From assembly GCF_023823125.1 (NCBI RefSeq), contig NZ_CP090949.1:1636001-1700000 (forward strand): 64,000 bases of DNA. The letters run 5' to 3'. Source of the stretch: Erythrobacter aurantius. Lineage in GTDB: Bacteria > Pseudomonadota > Alphaproteobacteria > Sphingomonadales > Sphingomonadaceae. Both the position numbers and the translations under genes were made by a program. The stretch's first letter is position 1. Each line of letters opens with the position of its first letter. Under the pieces are notes generated by a model. The model saw nothing but the letters and a program-made list of their open reading frames with translations. It did not search any database and was not told the DNA's origin. Below are positions 36,032 to 44,391 of this stretch, one piece after another.

Positions 36032-36606
36032 TCCGCCAATTGCCGTTGATCCCGACGATTATCGTTGTCGCCGCGGCCGGGGTGATGGTGTGGCTGGGCT
36101 TCTGGCAATTGGGCCGGGCCGATGAGAAGGCAGAACTGATCGCAAGGTATGAAACGGCGCTGGCGGAGGCCGAGGAAATCGCATGGCCTTCGCCCGACAC
36201 GTATGAAGCCTCGCTCTTTCGTCGCAGCCGCGTCGATTGCGTGCAGGTGAGAGGCATCGACTCCGTTTCCGGCAAATCGGATCGCGGACAATCGGGCTGG
36301 GCGCATATTGCCCGGTGTGACCATAATGGGGCGGGAGTAGCGGATGTTGCCATCGGCTGGTCCAGAGACCCCAATCCGCCTGAATGGAGCGGAGGCTCCG
36401 TTACCGGTATCGTTGCCCCCTATGGCGAAACCGTCAAACTGGTCGCGTCCGAGGGACTGGCGGGTCTGCGCCCGCTTGCGCGTCCTAACCCCAACGACCT
36501 TCCCAACAACCACTTGGCCTATGCCGGTCAGTGGTTCTTTTTCGCGCTCACCGCTTTGGCAATCTACGGGTTCGCGCTGCGTTCGAGACTGGCGAAGCGG
36601 GACTAG
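36028..36606 (+). CDS. SURF1 family oxidase assembly protein
   Basis: Membrane protein that aids haem a insertion into subunit I. At 192 residues it is shorter than most SURF1 proteins (about 230-250), the loss being in the periplasmic domain, but both spans are present: IIVVAAAGVMVWLGFWQLGRA near the N-terminus and the NNHLAYAGQWFFFALTALAI motif at the C-terminus. It is coupled to the DUF983 gene by ATGA and is the last assembly gene before thrC. Confidence 0.87.
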   Translation: MIRQLPLIPTIIVVAAAGVMVWLGFWQLGRADEKAELIARYETALAEAEEIAWPSPDTYEASLFRRSRVDCVQVRGIDSVSGKSDRGQSGWAHIARCDHNGAGVADVAIGWSRDPNPPEWSGGSVTGIVAPYGETVKLVASEGLAGLRPLARPNPNDLPNNHLAYAGQWFFFALTALAIYGFALRSRLAKRD

Positions 36607-36667
36607 GGCATGGACAAGCGACACTCGCTTGCCCCCGCGCCGCACCATCGCTAACCGCGAAACCACC

Positions 36668-38095
36668 ATGGAATACATCTCCACCAGGGGCAGCGCGCCC
36701 GTACTCGATTTCGAAGGCGTCACGCTGGCAGGGCTTGCCTCTGACGGGGGACTTTACCTGCCGCGCGAATGGCCGCGTTTCAGCGAGGCGCAAATCCGCG
36801 ACTTGCGTGGCTTGCCCTATTGGCAAGTAGCAGTGGAGGTGATGGCGCCTTTTCTCGGCGACAGCCTGACGCGTGAGGAACTGACCGAAATCTGCCAGCA
36901 GGTTTACGGCGGCGAATTCAGCCATGCAGCGGTGACACCGCTGGTGCAGCTGGATGAACAGCATTGGCTGCTGGAATTGTTCCACGGCCCGACGCTCGCG
37001 TTCAAGGATGTGGCGCTGCAATTGCTGGGCCGGCTGTTCGAGACTTTTCTCGCCCGACGCGACGAACGGCTCACAATCGTTGGCGCGACCAGTGGCGACA
37101 CCGGCTCCGCCGCGATCAGGGCGGTGGCGGGGCGCGACCGGGTCGAAATCTTCATGCTCCATCCCAGCGGCAAGGTCAGCGATGTCCAGCGCCGCCAGAT
37201 GACGACGGTGCGCGCGCCCAATGTGCACAACATCGCCATCGAAGGCAGTTTCGACGACGCGCAGCGCCATGTGAAGGCAATGTTCGGCGATGCTTCGGTG
37301 GCGCGTTCGCTGGGCGGTCCGCTCAATCTGGGGGCGGTCAATTCGATCAACTGGGCACGGCTGATGGCGCAGGTGGTCTATTACTTCACCTCCGCGCTGC
37401 AACTGGGCGCGCCTGATCGCAAGGTCGCCTACAGCGTACCCACGGGCAATTTCGGCGATGTCTTCGCTGGATATGTCGCCGCGCAGATGGGTCTGCCGAT
37501 CGAAACGCTGGTGGTGGCGACCAACGTCAACGACATCCTCTACCGCGCGCTGACCACCGGAGATTATTCCGCCGGAACGGTCACCCCGACGCAGACCCCG
37601 TCGATGGACATTCAGGTCAGCTCCAATTTCGAACGGCTTTTGTTCGATGCAGGAGGACGCGATGGTGCGGCCTTGGCCGAACAGATGCGCGGGTTCGAAA
37701 CGACCAAGGCGATGCAGCTCACCAATTCCCAGCGCGAAGGCGCCCGATCGCTGTTTCAAAGCCTGCGCGCCGATCAGCAGCAGACCGCGCGGGCGGTGCA
37801 GTGGGCCTATCAGGCAGCAGGGCAGATCATCGATCCGCACACCGCCGTGGGCCTCAGCGCCGCACGCGATGCTGTGGCACAGGACGAGATCAATCCGTTG
37901 GTTCCAGTGGTCACGCTGGCGACGGCGCACCCGGCAAAATTCCCCGACATGATCGAACGTGCCGTCGGCGTGCGTCCAGCCCTGCCGCCACGCGTGGGCG
38001 ACCTGTTCGGGCGCGAGGAGCACTTCGTCGAACTGTCCGGTGATTACGAAGCATCGCGCGATTTCGTGCTGGAAAACGCGGCAGCTGCAGCCTGA
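36668..38095 (+). CDS. thrC: Threonine synthase
   Basis: PLP enzyme converting O-phosphohomoserine to threonine. The 475 residues begin MEYISTRG, typical of the proteobacterial class, with the PLP lysine Lys113 in FHGPTLAFKDVALQ and the phosphate-binding ATSGDTGSAA loop. The start is ATG 36668; the open frame extends back to 36344 only because it overlaps SURF1 in another frame. It is tandem with the cox genes, a common alphaproteobacterial order. Its stop overlaps the methyltransferase gene (TGATGG). Confidence 0.96.
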   Translation: MEYISTRGSAPVLDFEGVTLAGLASDGGLYLPREWPRFSEAQIRDLRGLPYWQVAVEVMAPFLGDSLTREELTEICQQVYGGEFSHAAVTPLVQLDEQHWLLELFHGPTLAFKDVALQLLGRLFETFLARRDERLTIVGATSGDTGSAAIRAVAGRDRVEIFMLHPSGKVSDVQRRQMTTVRAPNVHNIAIEGSFDDAQRHVKAMFGDASVARSLGGPLNLGAVNSINWARLMAQVVYYFTSALQLGAPDRKVAYSVPTGNFGDVFAGYVAAQMGLPIETLVVATNVNDILYRALTTGDYSAGTVTPTQTPSMDIQVSSNFERLLFDAGGRDGAALAEQMRGFETTKAMQLTNSQREGARSLFQSLRADQQQTARAVQWAYQAAGQIIDPHTAVGLSAARDAVAQDEINPLVPVVTLATAHPAKFPDMIERAVGVRPALPPRVGDLFGREEHFVELSGDYEASRDFVLENAAAAA

Positions 38096-39003
38096 TGGCG
38101 AAACTTGTCGAGCAGCCTACGGTAATGAAATGCACCGGGTGGGGCGTTGATGACGGCTACCACCTGCTCGACAGCGGCGGCGGCCGCAAGCTGGAGCAAT
38201 TCGGCGACTACACCTTCATCCGTCCCGAACCACAAGCGATGTGGAAACCGCGCCTCCCTTGGAAAGCGGCAGGGGAGTTTGTCCCCGGCTCCGACGAGGA
38301 CGGCGGCGGTCGTTGGGTGATGAAGCAGGAACTGCCCGAGAATGGCTGGGAACTGGGTTGGGAAACCGTGCGCTTCACTGCGCAGCCCACACCGTTCCGT
38401 CACTTGCAATTCTTCCCGGATATGGCCCCGGTGTGGGAATGGATGCGCGAACAGCTGCGCGGGCGGACCGATGCGCAGACGCTCAACCTGTTCGGATACA
38501 CCGGCCTCGGCTCGCTGGCGCTCAGCGATCATGGCCCTGTCACTCACGTTGATGCGTCGAAGAAGTCGGTGGCGCAGGCGCGGGAGAATGCTGCGCTGTC
38601 CGGCATGGAGGATCGCCCGATCCGCTGGCTGGTTGATGACGCGGCCAAGTTCACCGCGCGCGAAGTGCGGCGCGAGCGGCGCTATGACGGGATCATCCTC
38701 GACCCGCCGAAATTCGGGCGCGGTCCCAAGAACGAGACATGGCGATTGGAGGAGGGGCTGCCCGCGCTGATCGGTGATTGCGCCAAGCTGCTGGACGCCA
38801 ACAGCAGCTTCCTGTTCCTGACGGTCTATGCCGTGCGGATGAGCAGCCTTGCGATTGCGGGTTTGCTCGAAGAGGCGCTGCGCGATCTGCCCGGTACGAT
38901 CGAGCATGGCGATCTGGCGGTTCTGGAAGAAGGGCTGGGCGAGGGCGCTCCGCAACGGCTGCTGCCGACAGCAATTTTCGCAAGGTGGAGCAATCCCGGC
39001 TAA
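38095..39003 (+). CDS. Class I SAM-dependent methyltransferase (RlmI-like)
   Basis: A 302-residue methyltransferase with the SAM-binding LNLFGYTGLGSLAL, acidic VDASKKSVAQARENA, and the DPPKFGRGPKNE motif near residues 203-214, like the rRNA cytosine/guanine methyltransferases RlmI/RlmK, though without the PUA domain. An RNA substrate is likely but unproven. It overlaps thrC by one base. Confidence 0.87.
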   Translation: MAKLVEQPTVMKCTGWGVDDGYHLLDSGGGRKLEQFGDYTFIRPEPQAMWKPRLPWKAAGEFVPGSDEDGGGRWVMKQELPENGWELGWETVRFTAQPTPFRHLQFFPDMAPVWEWMREQLRGRTDAQTLNLFGYTGLGSLALSDHGPVTHVDASKKSVAQARENAALSGMEDRPIRWLVDDAAKFTAREVRRERRYDGIILDPPKFGRGPKNETWRLEEGLPALIGDCAKLLDANSSFLFLTVYAVRMSSLAIAGLLEEALRDLPGTIEHGDLAVLEEGLGEGAPQRLLPTAIFARWSNPG

Positions 39004-39015
39004 GGGCACCGTTCC

Positions 39016-39399
39016 ATGACCAAAACCGATTCGCTCATACTCGAAGTCGCCGATCTCGAAGTCGATGTTCTCACCGGCATCTATTCCGAGGAAACCGGCA
39101 AGCCGCAGCCGCTGCGGATCACCATTCAGGCGCGTTATGACGTGGCGGATCGGTATGATCCCGATACGCCGCTGGATGCGAGCAAGAATTACATGGACCT
39201 CAAATTCGCCGCTTCCGAAGGCTTGCCCAAGGGCGTGCACTTCAAGCTGATCGAGGCGGTCGCCGATCACATCTGCGAAACCCTGTTCGTGCAGGATGCA
39301 CGGGTCCAGGCGGTGACGGTCAAGATCGTCAAGCTGGCGATTGCCGAAGCGAACGAACAGATCGGCATCACGCTCCACCGCGAACGCCCGGCGCTCTGA
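39016..39399 (+). CDS. folB: Dihydroneopterin aldolase family protein
   Basis: A 127-residue tunnelling-fold protein with the family phrases LEVDVLTGIYSEETGKPQPLRI, a conserved YMDLKFAASEGLPKG, and HFKLIEAVADHICETLF. Family members convert dihydroneopterin to hydroxymethyldihydropterin in folate synthesis. Other folate genes are absent nearby, so the symbol is tentative. Its stop overlaps the next start by one base (TGATGG). Confidence 0.8.
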   Translation: MTKTDSLILEVADLEVDVLTGIYSEETGKPQPLRITIQARYDVADRYDPDTPLDASKNYMDLKFAASEGLPKGVHFKLIEAVADHICETLFVQDARVQAVTVKIVKLAIAEANEQIGITLHRERPAL

Positions 39400-39734
39400 T
39401 GGCGGACAAGCAGCGGGTCTTCACGGTTGAACACCTGCCTGCCGATGGTCTTGCGGCGGGGGCTGCTTTCTTTGCCGGACACCTTGCTGGCGCACGCGCC
39501 GTGATCGAGGAGGCTGACGTTGAAGCTCTCGCAATCGTCTTGCCACCCGCCGGCCCCGATCACACCGACTGGCGTCGGGCCGTCGCACGCGATCTGGCGC
39601 GGGCCTATACCCCGAAAAGGGTCAATGTGGTGGCAGGAGAGGAAGGCGCTGAACTCGACGCCCTGCTAGCCTATTTGGGGAATGCACCCGGCGTTACGGG
39701 GCATTATTGTGAGGTCCATGACCAAGGGATCTGA
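39399..39734 (+). CDS. Rossmann-fold-like conserved protein
   Basis: A 111-residue protein of unknown function, resembling a degenerate Rossmann half (AIVLPPAGPDHTDWRRAVARD, RVNVVAGEEGAELDALLAYLG). No catalytic motif is seen. It lies between the FolB-like gene and moaA and its last codons overlap the moaA start by 17 bases, so it is in the same transcript. Confidence 0.65.
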   Translation: MADKQRVFTVEHLPADGLAAGAAFFAGHLAGARAVIEEADVEALAIVLPPAGPDHTDWRRAVARDLARAYTPKRVNVVAGEEGAELDALLAYLGNAPGVTGHYCEVHDQGI

Positions 39735-40776
39735 CCGCAAGCCCGATCTGATCGTGCTCGACAACACTCCGGCAAGCCGTGCCGCGCCGTTGGTGGACGC
39801 ATTTCGGCGGCGCATTTCCTATCTGCGTCTTTCGGTGACTGACCGGTGCGATCTGCGCTGCACCTATTGCATGCCCGAGAGGATGACTTTCCTTCCCAAG
39901 AAGGAAGTCCTGACGCTGGAGGAATTGTACGAACTGGCGGCGGGCTTCATCGATCGCGGGGTGACCAAGATACGGATCACAGGCGGTGAGCCGCTGGTGC
40001 GGCGCGACATCATGGACCTGTTTTCGGCGCTTGGTCGCAGGCTGGGACACGGGCTTGAGGAATTGACGCTCACCACCAATGCGACCCAGCTTGCAGGTCA
40101 TGCCGATGCGCTGGTGAAGGCCGGGGTGCGGCGGGTCAACATTTCGCTCGATACGCTGGATCGTGATCGCTTTGCTCGGCTCACCCGGCGTGATGCGCTG
40201 CCGCAGGTGATGGAAGGGATCGCCGCAGCCAAGGCGGCCGGATTGAAGGTGAAGCTCAACGCCGTCGCGCTTAAAGGCGTGAACGAAGACGAATTGCCGG
40301 ACCTGATCGCATGGGCGCATGGGCAGGGGCACGATGTCACCCTGATCGAGGTGATGCCGCTGGGCGATGTCGAGGAAGAGCGGCTCGACCAGTATCTGCC
40401 GCTGAGCGATGTGCGCGATCAGTTGGAGCGGCGCTGGACGCTGCGCGACAATGATGCCTCCACTGGCGGGCCTGCGCGCTATGTCGACATTGCTGAAACT
40501 GGCGGTCGGCTCGGCTTCATCACGCCCCACACCAACAACTTCTGCGCCGGGTGTAATCGGTTGAGGGTGACGGCTACCGGTCAGCTTTACCCCTGCCTCG
40601 GCGGGAGCGAACGGGTCGATCTGCGGGCTGCGCTGCGTTCAGACGATCCGCAGGCCGAATTGGCCGACGCGCTGGAACGGGCGATGATGATCAAGCCGGA
40701 AAAGCATCACTTCCGTATGGACCAGCGCGGTGCCGACCCGCATCTGGCGCGGCATATGTCGATGACGGGTGGCTGA
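39718..40776 (+). CDS. moaA: GTP 3',8-cyclase (molybdenum cofactor)
   Basis: Radical SAM enzyme that starts molybdopterin synthesis from GTP, with MoaC. The 352 residues show the N-terminal cluster Cys44-x3-Cys48-x2-Cys51 (TDRCDLRCTYCMPE), the ITGGEPLVRRD SAM loop, and the C-terminal cluster in NNFCAGCNRLRVTATGQ with a later Cys. It ends in Gly-Gly. The start is ATG 39718, behind GTGAGG; the longer frame to 39682 lies in the previous gene. moaC is not present in the window. Confidence 0.96.
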   Translation: MTKGSDRKPDLIVLDNTPASRAAPLVDAFRRRISYLRLSVTDRCDLRCTYCMPERMTFLPKKEVLTLEELYELAAGFIDRGVTKIRITGGEPLVRRDIMDLFSALGRRLGHGLEELTLTTNATQLAGHADALVKAGVRRVNISLDTLDRDRFARLTRRDALPQVMEGIAAAKAAGLKVKLNAVALKGVNEDELPDLIAWAHGQGHDVTLIEVMPLGDVEEERLDQYLPLSDVRDQLERRWTLRDNDASTGGPARYVDIAETGGRLGFITPHTNNFCAGCNRLRVTATGQLYPCLGGSERVDLRAALRSDDPQAELADALERAMMIKPEKHHFRMDQRGADPHLARHMSMTGG

Positions 40777-41021
40777 TGCCGGGAGTGCGCATAGTCTTGC
40801 TGGGCAAGCTTGCCGATCTGGGGGGATCACCAGAGATTGCCTTGCCAGCGCCGCTCGATTGGACGGGATTGCTGGCTGGCTTGCCCGAAGGTTTGGCACA
40901 GGCGGCGCAAGACCCGCGCAATCGTATTGCCGTCAATGGCGCGCTTGTCGCTGACAAAGCGTCTCTGGCTGCGGCAGCGGGCGACGAGATCGCGATGCTG
41001 CCCCCGGTGTCTGGCGGATAG
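40776..41021 (+). CDS. moaD: Molybdopterin synthase sulfur carrier subunit
   Basis: Small ubiquitin-fold protein, 81 residues, ending in the required Gly-Gly (PPVSGG), whose thiocarboxylate donates sulfur to MoaE. It overlaps moaA by one base (TGATG) and is three bases from moaE. Confidence 0.92.
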   Translation: MPGVRIVLLGKLADLGGSPEIALPAPLDWTGLLAGLPEGLAQAAQDPRNRIAVNGALVADKASLAAAAGDEIAMLPPVSGG

Positions 41022-41024
41022 GCG

Positions 41025-41471
41025 ATGCGCGACATTCTCCTGCTCGACCGGATGTTCGTTCCCGGCACGTTGATCGGCCCGTTCACTCAAGCGAATCCGG
41101 GTTTGGGCGGGGTCTGCACCTTTGTGGGAGAGGTCCGGTCGGACGCCGGTGTCGAGGCGCTCGAGTTGACCCATTACGAGCCGCTGACCCTGCCGGGAAT
41201 GCACGAACTGGCTGATCGGGCCTTTGCTCGGTTCGATCTGATGGGATTGCTGATGGTTCACCGCGTCGGGATGATGCGTCCGGGAGAGCCTATTGTCTGT
41301 GTCTCTGCCGCGGCGCGCCATCGTCGGGATGCGATCGATGCGGTCGACTTCTGCATGGATCATCTGAAGAGCGCCGCATGGTTCTGGAAGCGCGAGAAAC
41401 GCGCCGGGGAGTGGCACTGGATCGAGCCGCGCGATCAGGACCATGCCGATCTTGCCCGCTGGGCCGACTGA
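41025..41471 (+). CDS. moaE: Molybdopterin synthase catalytic subunit
   Basis: Large subunit of molybdopterin synthase, which converts precursor Z to molybdopterin with MoaD. The 148 residues carry GGVCTFVGEVRSD, ALELTHYEP, HRVGMMRPGEPIV and a C-terminal FWKREKRAGEWHWIEP with the active-site Lys region. It is the last gene of moaA-moaD-moaE. Confidence 0.95.
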   Translation: MRDILLLDRMFVPGTLIGPFTQANPGLGGVCTFVGEVRSDAGVEALELTHYEPLTLPGMHELADRAFARFDLMGLLMVHRVGMMRPGEPIVCVSAAARHRRDAIDAVDFCMDHLKSAAWFWKREKRAGEWHWIEPRDQDHADLARWAD

Positions 41472-41485
41472 AAAAATGCGGTGAT

Positions 41486-41499
41486 TTGATATCGATCAA
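41486..41499 (+). promoter_or_regulatory. Perfect FNR/Anr-type box
   Basis: TTGATATCGATCAA is a perfect match to the FNR consensus TTGAT-N4-ATCAA and a perfect palindrome. Its centre is about 60 bases before the ATG at 41553; an activator centred at -41.5 would give a transcript starting near 41534. An Fnr-type regulator gene lies at 42027-42716. Confidence 0.8.
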
Positions 41500-41552
41500 G
41501 GCCGGTTGGTTTCCGGCGGCATAATCCTCGCCCTCGAATAGGGAGATGGTTC

Positions 41553-41975
41553 ATGAGCAAGCTCGTACAGGACAAGATTCAAACCGGCGAAGCCCGCATC
41601 GTCGACGCGCCGAAATTCGGCGTGAAGCGTGATCGCAGCTTCGGCCTGCCCAATGCGCTCTATGCCGGGACAGTCGCCTGCTACCTCGGCTTTGTCGGGG
41701 TAATGGCCGCCGGTTTTGGCAATCCGGTGTTGATCATTCCGATGGTGATCTTTGCCTTCTTCATGATCGCCGGTTTCGGCGTCCCCGCTGTGTGGACCCG
41801 GCTGAAAGGCAATGACAGCAAGCCGATGACGATGGGCCAGTTCGAAGCCAACGGCATCATGACCAACACCGGGCGACTCGCCCCGCGCGATGCAGCGGTA
41901 CAGGTGTTGCTGCTGCCGGTTCTTGTGCTGGTCTGGGGCATCACCACCGCAACGATCGCCGCGATCGTGAGCTAA
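41553..41975 (+). CDS. Two- to three-span membrane protein under an FNR box
   Basis: A 140-residue inner-membrane protein of unknown function. It has an N-terminal hydrophilic segment, spans at about 36-54 and 60-79, and a C-terminal span at about 116-139. It starts at ATG 41553 behind TAGGGAGATGG. The perfect FNR box upstream makes it likely to be induced at low oxygen, and it faces the Fnr-type regulator gene. Confidence 0.75.
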   Translation: MSKLVQDKIQTGEARIVDAPKFGVKRDRSFGLPNALYAGTVACYLGFVGVMAAGFGNPVLIIPMVIFAFFMIAGFGVPAVWTRLKGNDSKPMTMGQFEANGIMTNTGRLAPRDAAVQVLLLPVLVLVWGITTATIAAIVS

Positions 41976-42026
41976 CCGAATTGGGAAGTGAGTGGCTTCC
42001 CGACAGGGGCGTGTGACCCTCCCCGA

Positions 42027-42716
42027 TCAGCGCCGCGAAATATCCTGTAAAAGCGCGGAATCGACGATTTCGATTCCGCGCTTTCCTTTGCGCACAATCG
42101 CCCCGGTGTCTTCGAGTTCGCCGAGCTTGCGGCTGACGGTTTCGATCGTCAGGCCCAGCATGTTGGCGATTTCCCCGCGCGTCAGCGGCAGTTCGAATTC
42201 CCGCGCAAGGTGGCAGGACGACTGGCTCGCCGCGGCGGCGAAGTCGTGCAGCAGCGCCGCCAGACGCGATTCGGCGCTGGCGTGGGCCGTCAGTTCCAGC
42301 AGGTTGCGGGTCGCCAGCAGGTCTTCCTGGCTGCGACGCAGAAGCGCGCGGGCAAGGGCGGGATAATCATCGATCGCGCGTTCGATGTCGCCGCGCGCGA
42401 AGGTGCAAAGCTTGCTCTCGGTCAGAGCGACAACGTCATGATGGGCGAAAGGCGCGAACAGTTCGCCGATGAACCCGGCCGGATGCACCAGAGCGAGGAT
42501 CTGCTCGTTCCCGTCTTGATCATAGGCCGACACCTTTAGCGCCCCACTGACGAGCGTAGCGCAAGCCGCGTCTTCGTCCCCTGCGGCAAAAAGCATTTCG
42601 CCGCGTTTGATCGTGCGGGTGCGTCCGGCAGCAGCCAGTGCGTCACGTTCCTCTTCGGTAAGAACCGAACAGGCGGCCGTTTCCTTGACCGGGCAAGTCT
42701 CGCAAGCGAGGTTCAT
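42027..42716 (-). CDS. Crp/Fnr family regulator with N-terminal cysteine cluster
   Basis: A 229-residue regulator. Cys5-x2-Cys8-x7-Cys16 at the N-terminus plus Cys104 (ESKLCTF) match the four ligands of an oxygen-labile [4Fe-4S] cluster in Fnr/FnrN proteins. A cyclic-nucleotide-like beta-barrel follows, and the C-terminal helix-turn-helix contains IETVSRKLGELE, whose Glu-x-x-Ser-Arg matches the FNR box reading residues. It therefore should activate or repress genes with TTGAT-N4-ATCAA sites, including the one at 41486. Its start overlaps the stop of the lipoprotein gene (ATGA). Confidence 0.92.
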   Translation of the reverse strand: MNLACETCPVKETAACSVLTEEERDALAAAGRTRTIKRGEMLFAAGDEDAACATLVSGALKVSAYDQDGNEQILALVHPAGFIGELFAPFAHHDVVALTESKLCTFARGDIERAIDDYPALARALLRRSQEDLLATRNLLELTAHASAESRLAALLHDFAAAASQSSCHLAREFELPLTRGEIANMLGLTIETVSRKLGELEDTGAIVRKGKRGIEIVDSALLQDISRR

Positions 42717-43219
42717 CCATCAATCTCCGACCAGAGTGCGTCCAGGATCAGATCCTGATCCGACACCAGTTTCTTGACCTCGATCTGCGCCGATCTGATC
42801 GTGTCGACCGATGCAAATTCGGTTGCAGCCTCGACCTCCATCCGATCGAGTTCAGCCAGCGTAATGGCAGTTTCGCTGTGGAGCGAAGTGAGGTCGGCCA
42901 TGGCGATCAGGGCCTTTGCGCGATTGTCGCTTTCCGGCCCGCTACCGCGCGCGGCATCCACCAGCGCGGCGGCCTGTGGCCGGGCGTCAAGGAAACGCGC
43001 ATGCATCGATTGCGCGGATAACAGAGCTGCGTCGATCGATTCGATGGTTTGCGCCGAAAGGGCAGGGGCAGACGGCTGGCTTGCCGGCGAAAGGCTGCCC
43101 GTCACCCGCTCCGCATCACGGATTGCCAGCGATGGATAATCATCGCTGCTGCCAGCACATCCGGCAAGCGCCGTGCAGGCAAGTCCAAACAGGGCAAAGG
43201 CGGCTTTAAAGCTATTCAT
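42713..43219 (-). CDS. Putative lipoprotein
   Basis: A 168-residue protein with a lipoprotein signal: MNSFKAAFALFGLACTALAG then Cys21. The rest is helical and hydrophilic with no recognised domain. It is coupled to the Fnr-type regulator by a four-base overlap. The start is ATG 43219; further in-frame upstream codons add no signal features. Confidence 0.72.
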   Translation of the reverse strand: MNSFKAAFALFGLACTALAGCAGSSDDYPSLAIRDAERVTGSLSPASQPSAPALSAQTIESIDAALLSAQSMHARFLDARPQAAALVDAARGSGPESDNRAKALIAMADLTSLHSETAITLAELDRMEVEAATEFASVDTIRSAQIEVKKLVSDQDLILDALWSEIDG

Positions 43220-43306
43220 GATCCCGCGTTCTGTTATCATGACGCAGCCGAGTGGCAAACCCACCTTACGCAAACGACCCTTTGCGAAAATGTCACAAGT
43301 CGAGCG

Positions 43307-43335
43307 TTGACTTGCTGCCGCCTTTCCCTTAACGG
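43307..43335 (+). promoter_or_regulatory. Candidate rplU promoter
   Basis: TTGACT (43307-43312) is separated by 17 bases from TAACGG (43330-43335), about 100 bases before the rplU start in the divergent spacer. The -35 is good, the -10 is weak. Confidence 0.3.
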
Positions 43336-43437
43336 CACGCTTCTTTCCGGCGCTGCAAGTTCGCGGCGCTGCACTGCCGTTCGGCTGGCGCGAGGTTGCA
43401 CCAGTCCGGGCACAGCACGAGACAGAGAGTTTTAGCC

Positions 43438-43887
43438 ATGTTCGCGATAGTGCGCACGGGCGGCAAGCAATATCGGGTTGCCGCCGGAGACAAAATTGCC
43501 GTTGAAAAGCTCGCAGGCGAAGCCGGCGACACGATTACGCTGGGCGATGTCCTGCTGGCAGGCGAGGGCGACACCGTCGCTGACGCTTCCAAGGTCACCG
43601 TTTCGGCGGAAATCATCGCCCAGGCGAAGAGCGAGAAGGTCGTCGTTTTCAAGAAGCGTCGCCGTCACAACTATCGCCGCAAGAACGGCCATCGCCAGCA
43701 GATGACCCTGCTGCGCATCACTGACGTCGGCACCGGCGCGGCGAAGAAGGCTGCTCCTGCCAAGAAGGAAGCCGCTCCCAAGGCGGAAGCCGAAGCTGCA
43801 CCGGCCAAGAAGCCTGCAGCCAAGAAAGCACCGGCCAAGAAGGCACCGGCCAAGAAGGCCGCGCCCAAGGCTGACGAAGCCAAGTAA
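43438..43887 (+). CDS. rplU: 50S ribosomal protein L21 with extended C-terminal tail
   Basis: Binds 23S rRNA in the large subunit. Residues 1-102 are the standard L21 fold ([37 protein letters not shown]). The remaining 47 residues are a Lys/Ala/Pro tail with repeated PAKKAPAKK units, histone-H1-like and probably disordered. The chosen start is ATG 43438, the family start; a TTG at 43396 is a track artefact. It is followed after 13 bases by rpmA. Confidence 0.96.
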   Translation: MFAIVRTGGKQYRVAAGDKIAVEKLAGEAGDTITLGDVLLAGEGDTVADASKVTVSAEIIAQAKSEKVVVFKKRRRHNYRRKNGHRQQMTLLRITDVGTGAAKKAAPAKKEAAPKAEAEAAPAKKPAAKKAPAKKAPAKKAAPKADEAK

Positions 43888-43900
43888 GGACTAGAGAACC

Positions 43901-44170
43901 ATGGCACATAAAAAAGCAGGCGGTTCATCGCGTAACGGTCGCGACTCAGTCGGTCGTCGCCTTGGTGTGAAGAAGTTCGGCGGTCAGGACGTGATCGGCG
44001 GCAACATCATCGTGCGCCAGCGCGGCACCAAATTCTATCCGGGCACCAATGTCGGCATGGGCAAGGACCACACCCTGTTCGCGCTCGCGAATGGCGTGGT
44101 GCGATTCCACAAGGGCAAGCTTGGCCGCAAATACGTGTCGGTAGACATGATTGCGGAAGCAGCCGAATAA
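43901..44170 (+). CDS. rpmA: 50S ribosomal protein L27
   Basis: Lies near the peptidyl-transferase centre. The 89 residues start [20 protein letters not shown] and match L27 fully. In many proteobacteria obgE follows; here a hairpin-rich spacer and a GNAT gene follow. Confidence 0.98.
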   Translation: MAHKKAGGSSRNGRDSVGRRLGVKKFGGQDVIGGNIIVRQRGTKFYPGTNVGMGKDHTLFALANGVVRFHKGKLGRKYVSVDMIAEAAE

Positions 44171-44172
44171 CC

Positions 44173-44285
44173 GGACGGTTCATGAAAAGGACCGTCCACC
44201 GGGGCGGTCCAGGCCGGACATCTGATCCGGCACCGTAGAGGGAGAAGGGCCACCTCGGTTTAGCCGGGGGAGTGCCGTCTCCCTC
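44173..44285 (+). other. Hairpin-rich spacer after rpmA
   Basis: Four stems can be drawn: GGACGGT/ACCGTCC (44173-44179 with 44191-44197), GGACCG/CGGTCC (44189-44194 with 44205-44210, exclusive with the first), GCCGGA/TCCGGC (44213-44218 with 44226-44231), and GAGGGAGA/TCTCCCTC (44238-44245 with 44278-44285, enclosing an inner stem). None ends in a T-run. The pattern is attenuator-like; no known riboswitch is recognised. Confidence 0.5.
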
Positions 44286-44391
44286 TTCTCGTATCTCCCT
44301 CGAAACCGGCCATCGAATCATTTTGTTTCGTGGCCATGAAATTGTCATGCGCAGGCCTTATCGGCGGCGCGGGGCGAGAGAGGGATTGCTC

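Noticed and set aside
34686..36374. 562-codon open frame antisense to coxC, DUF983 and SURF1
   Set aside because: Same bias artefact; all three plus-strand genes are well supported.
36028..36606. SURF1 as truncated pseudogene because it is short
   Set aside because: Both membrane spans and the terminal motif are intact and the start and stop are coupled to neighbours, so it is a short family member and not a broken gene.
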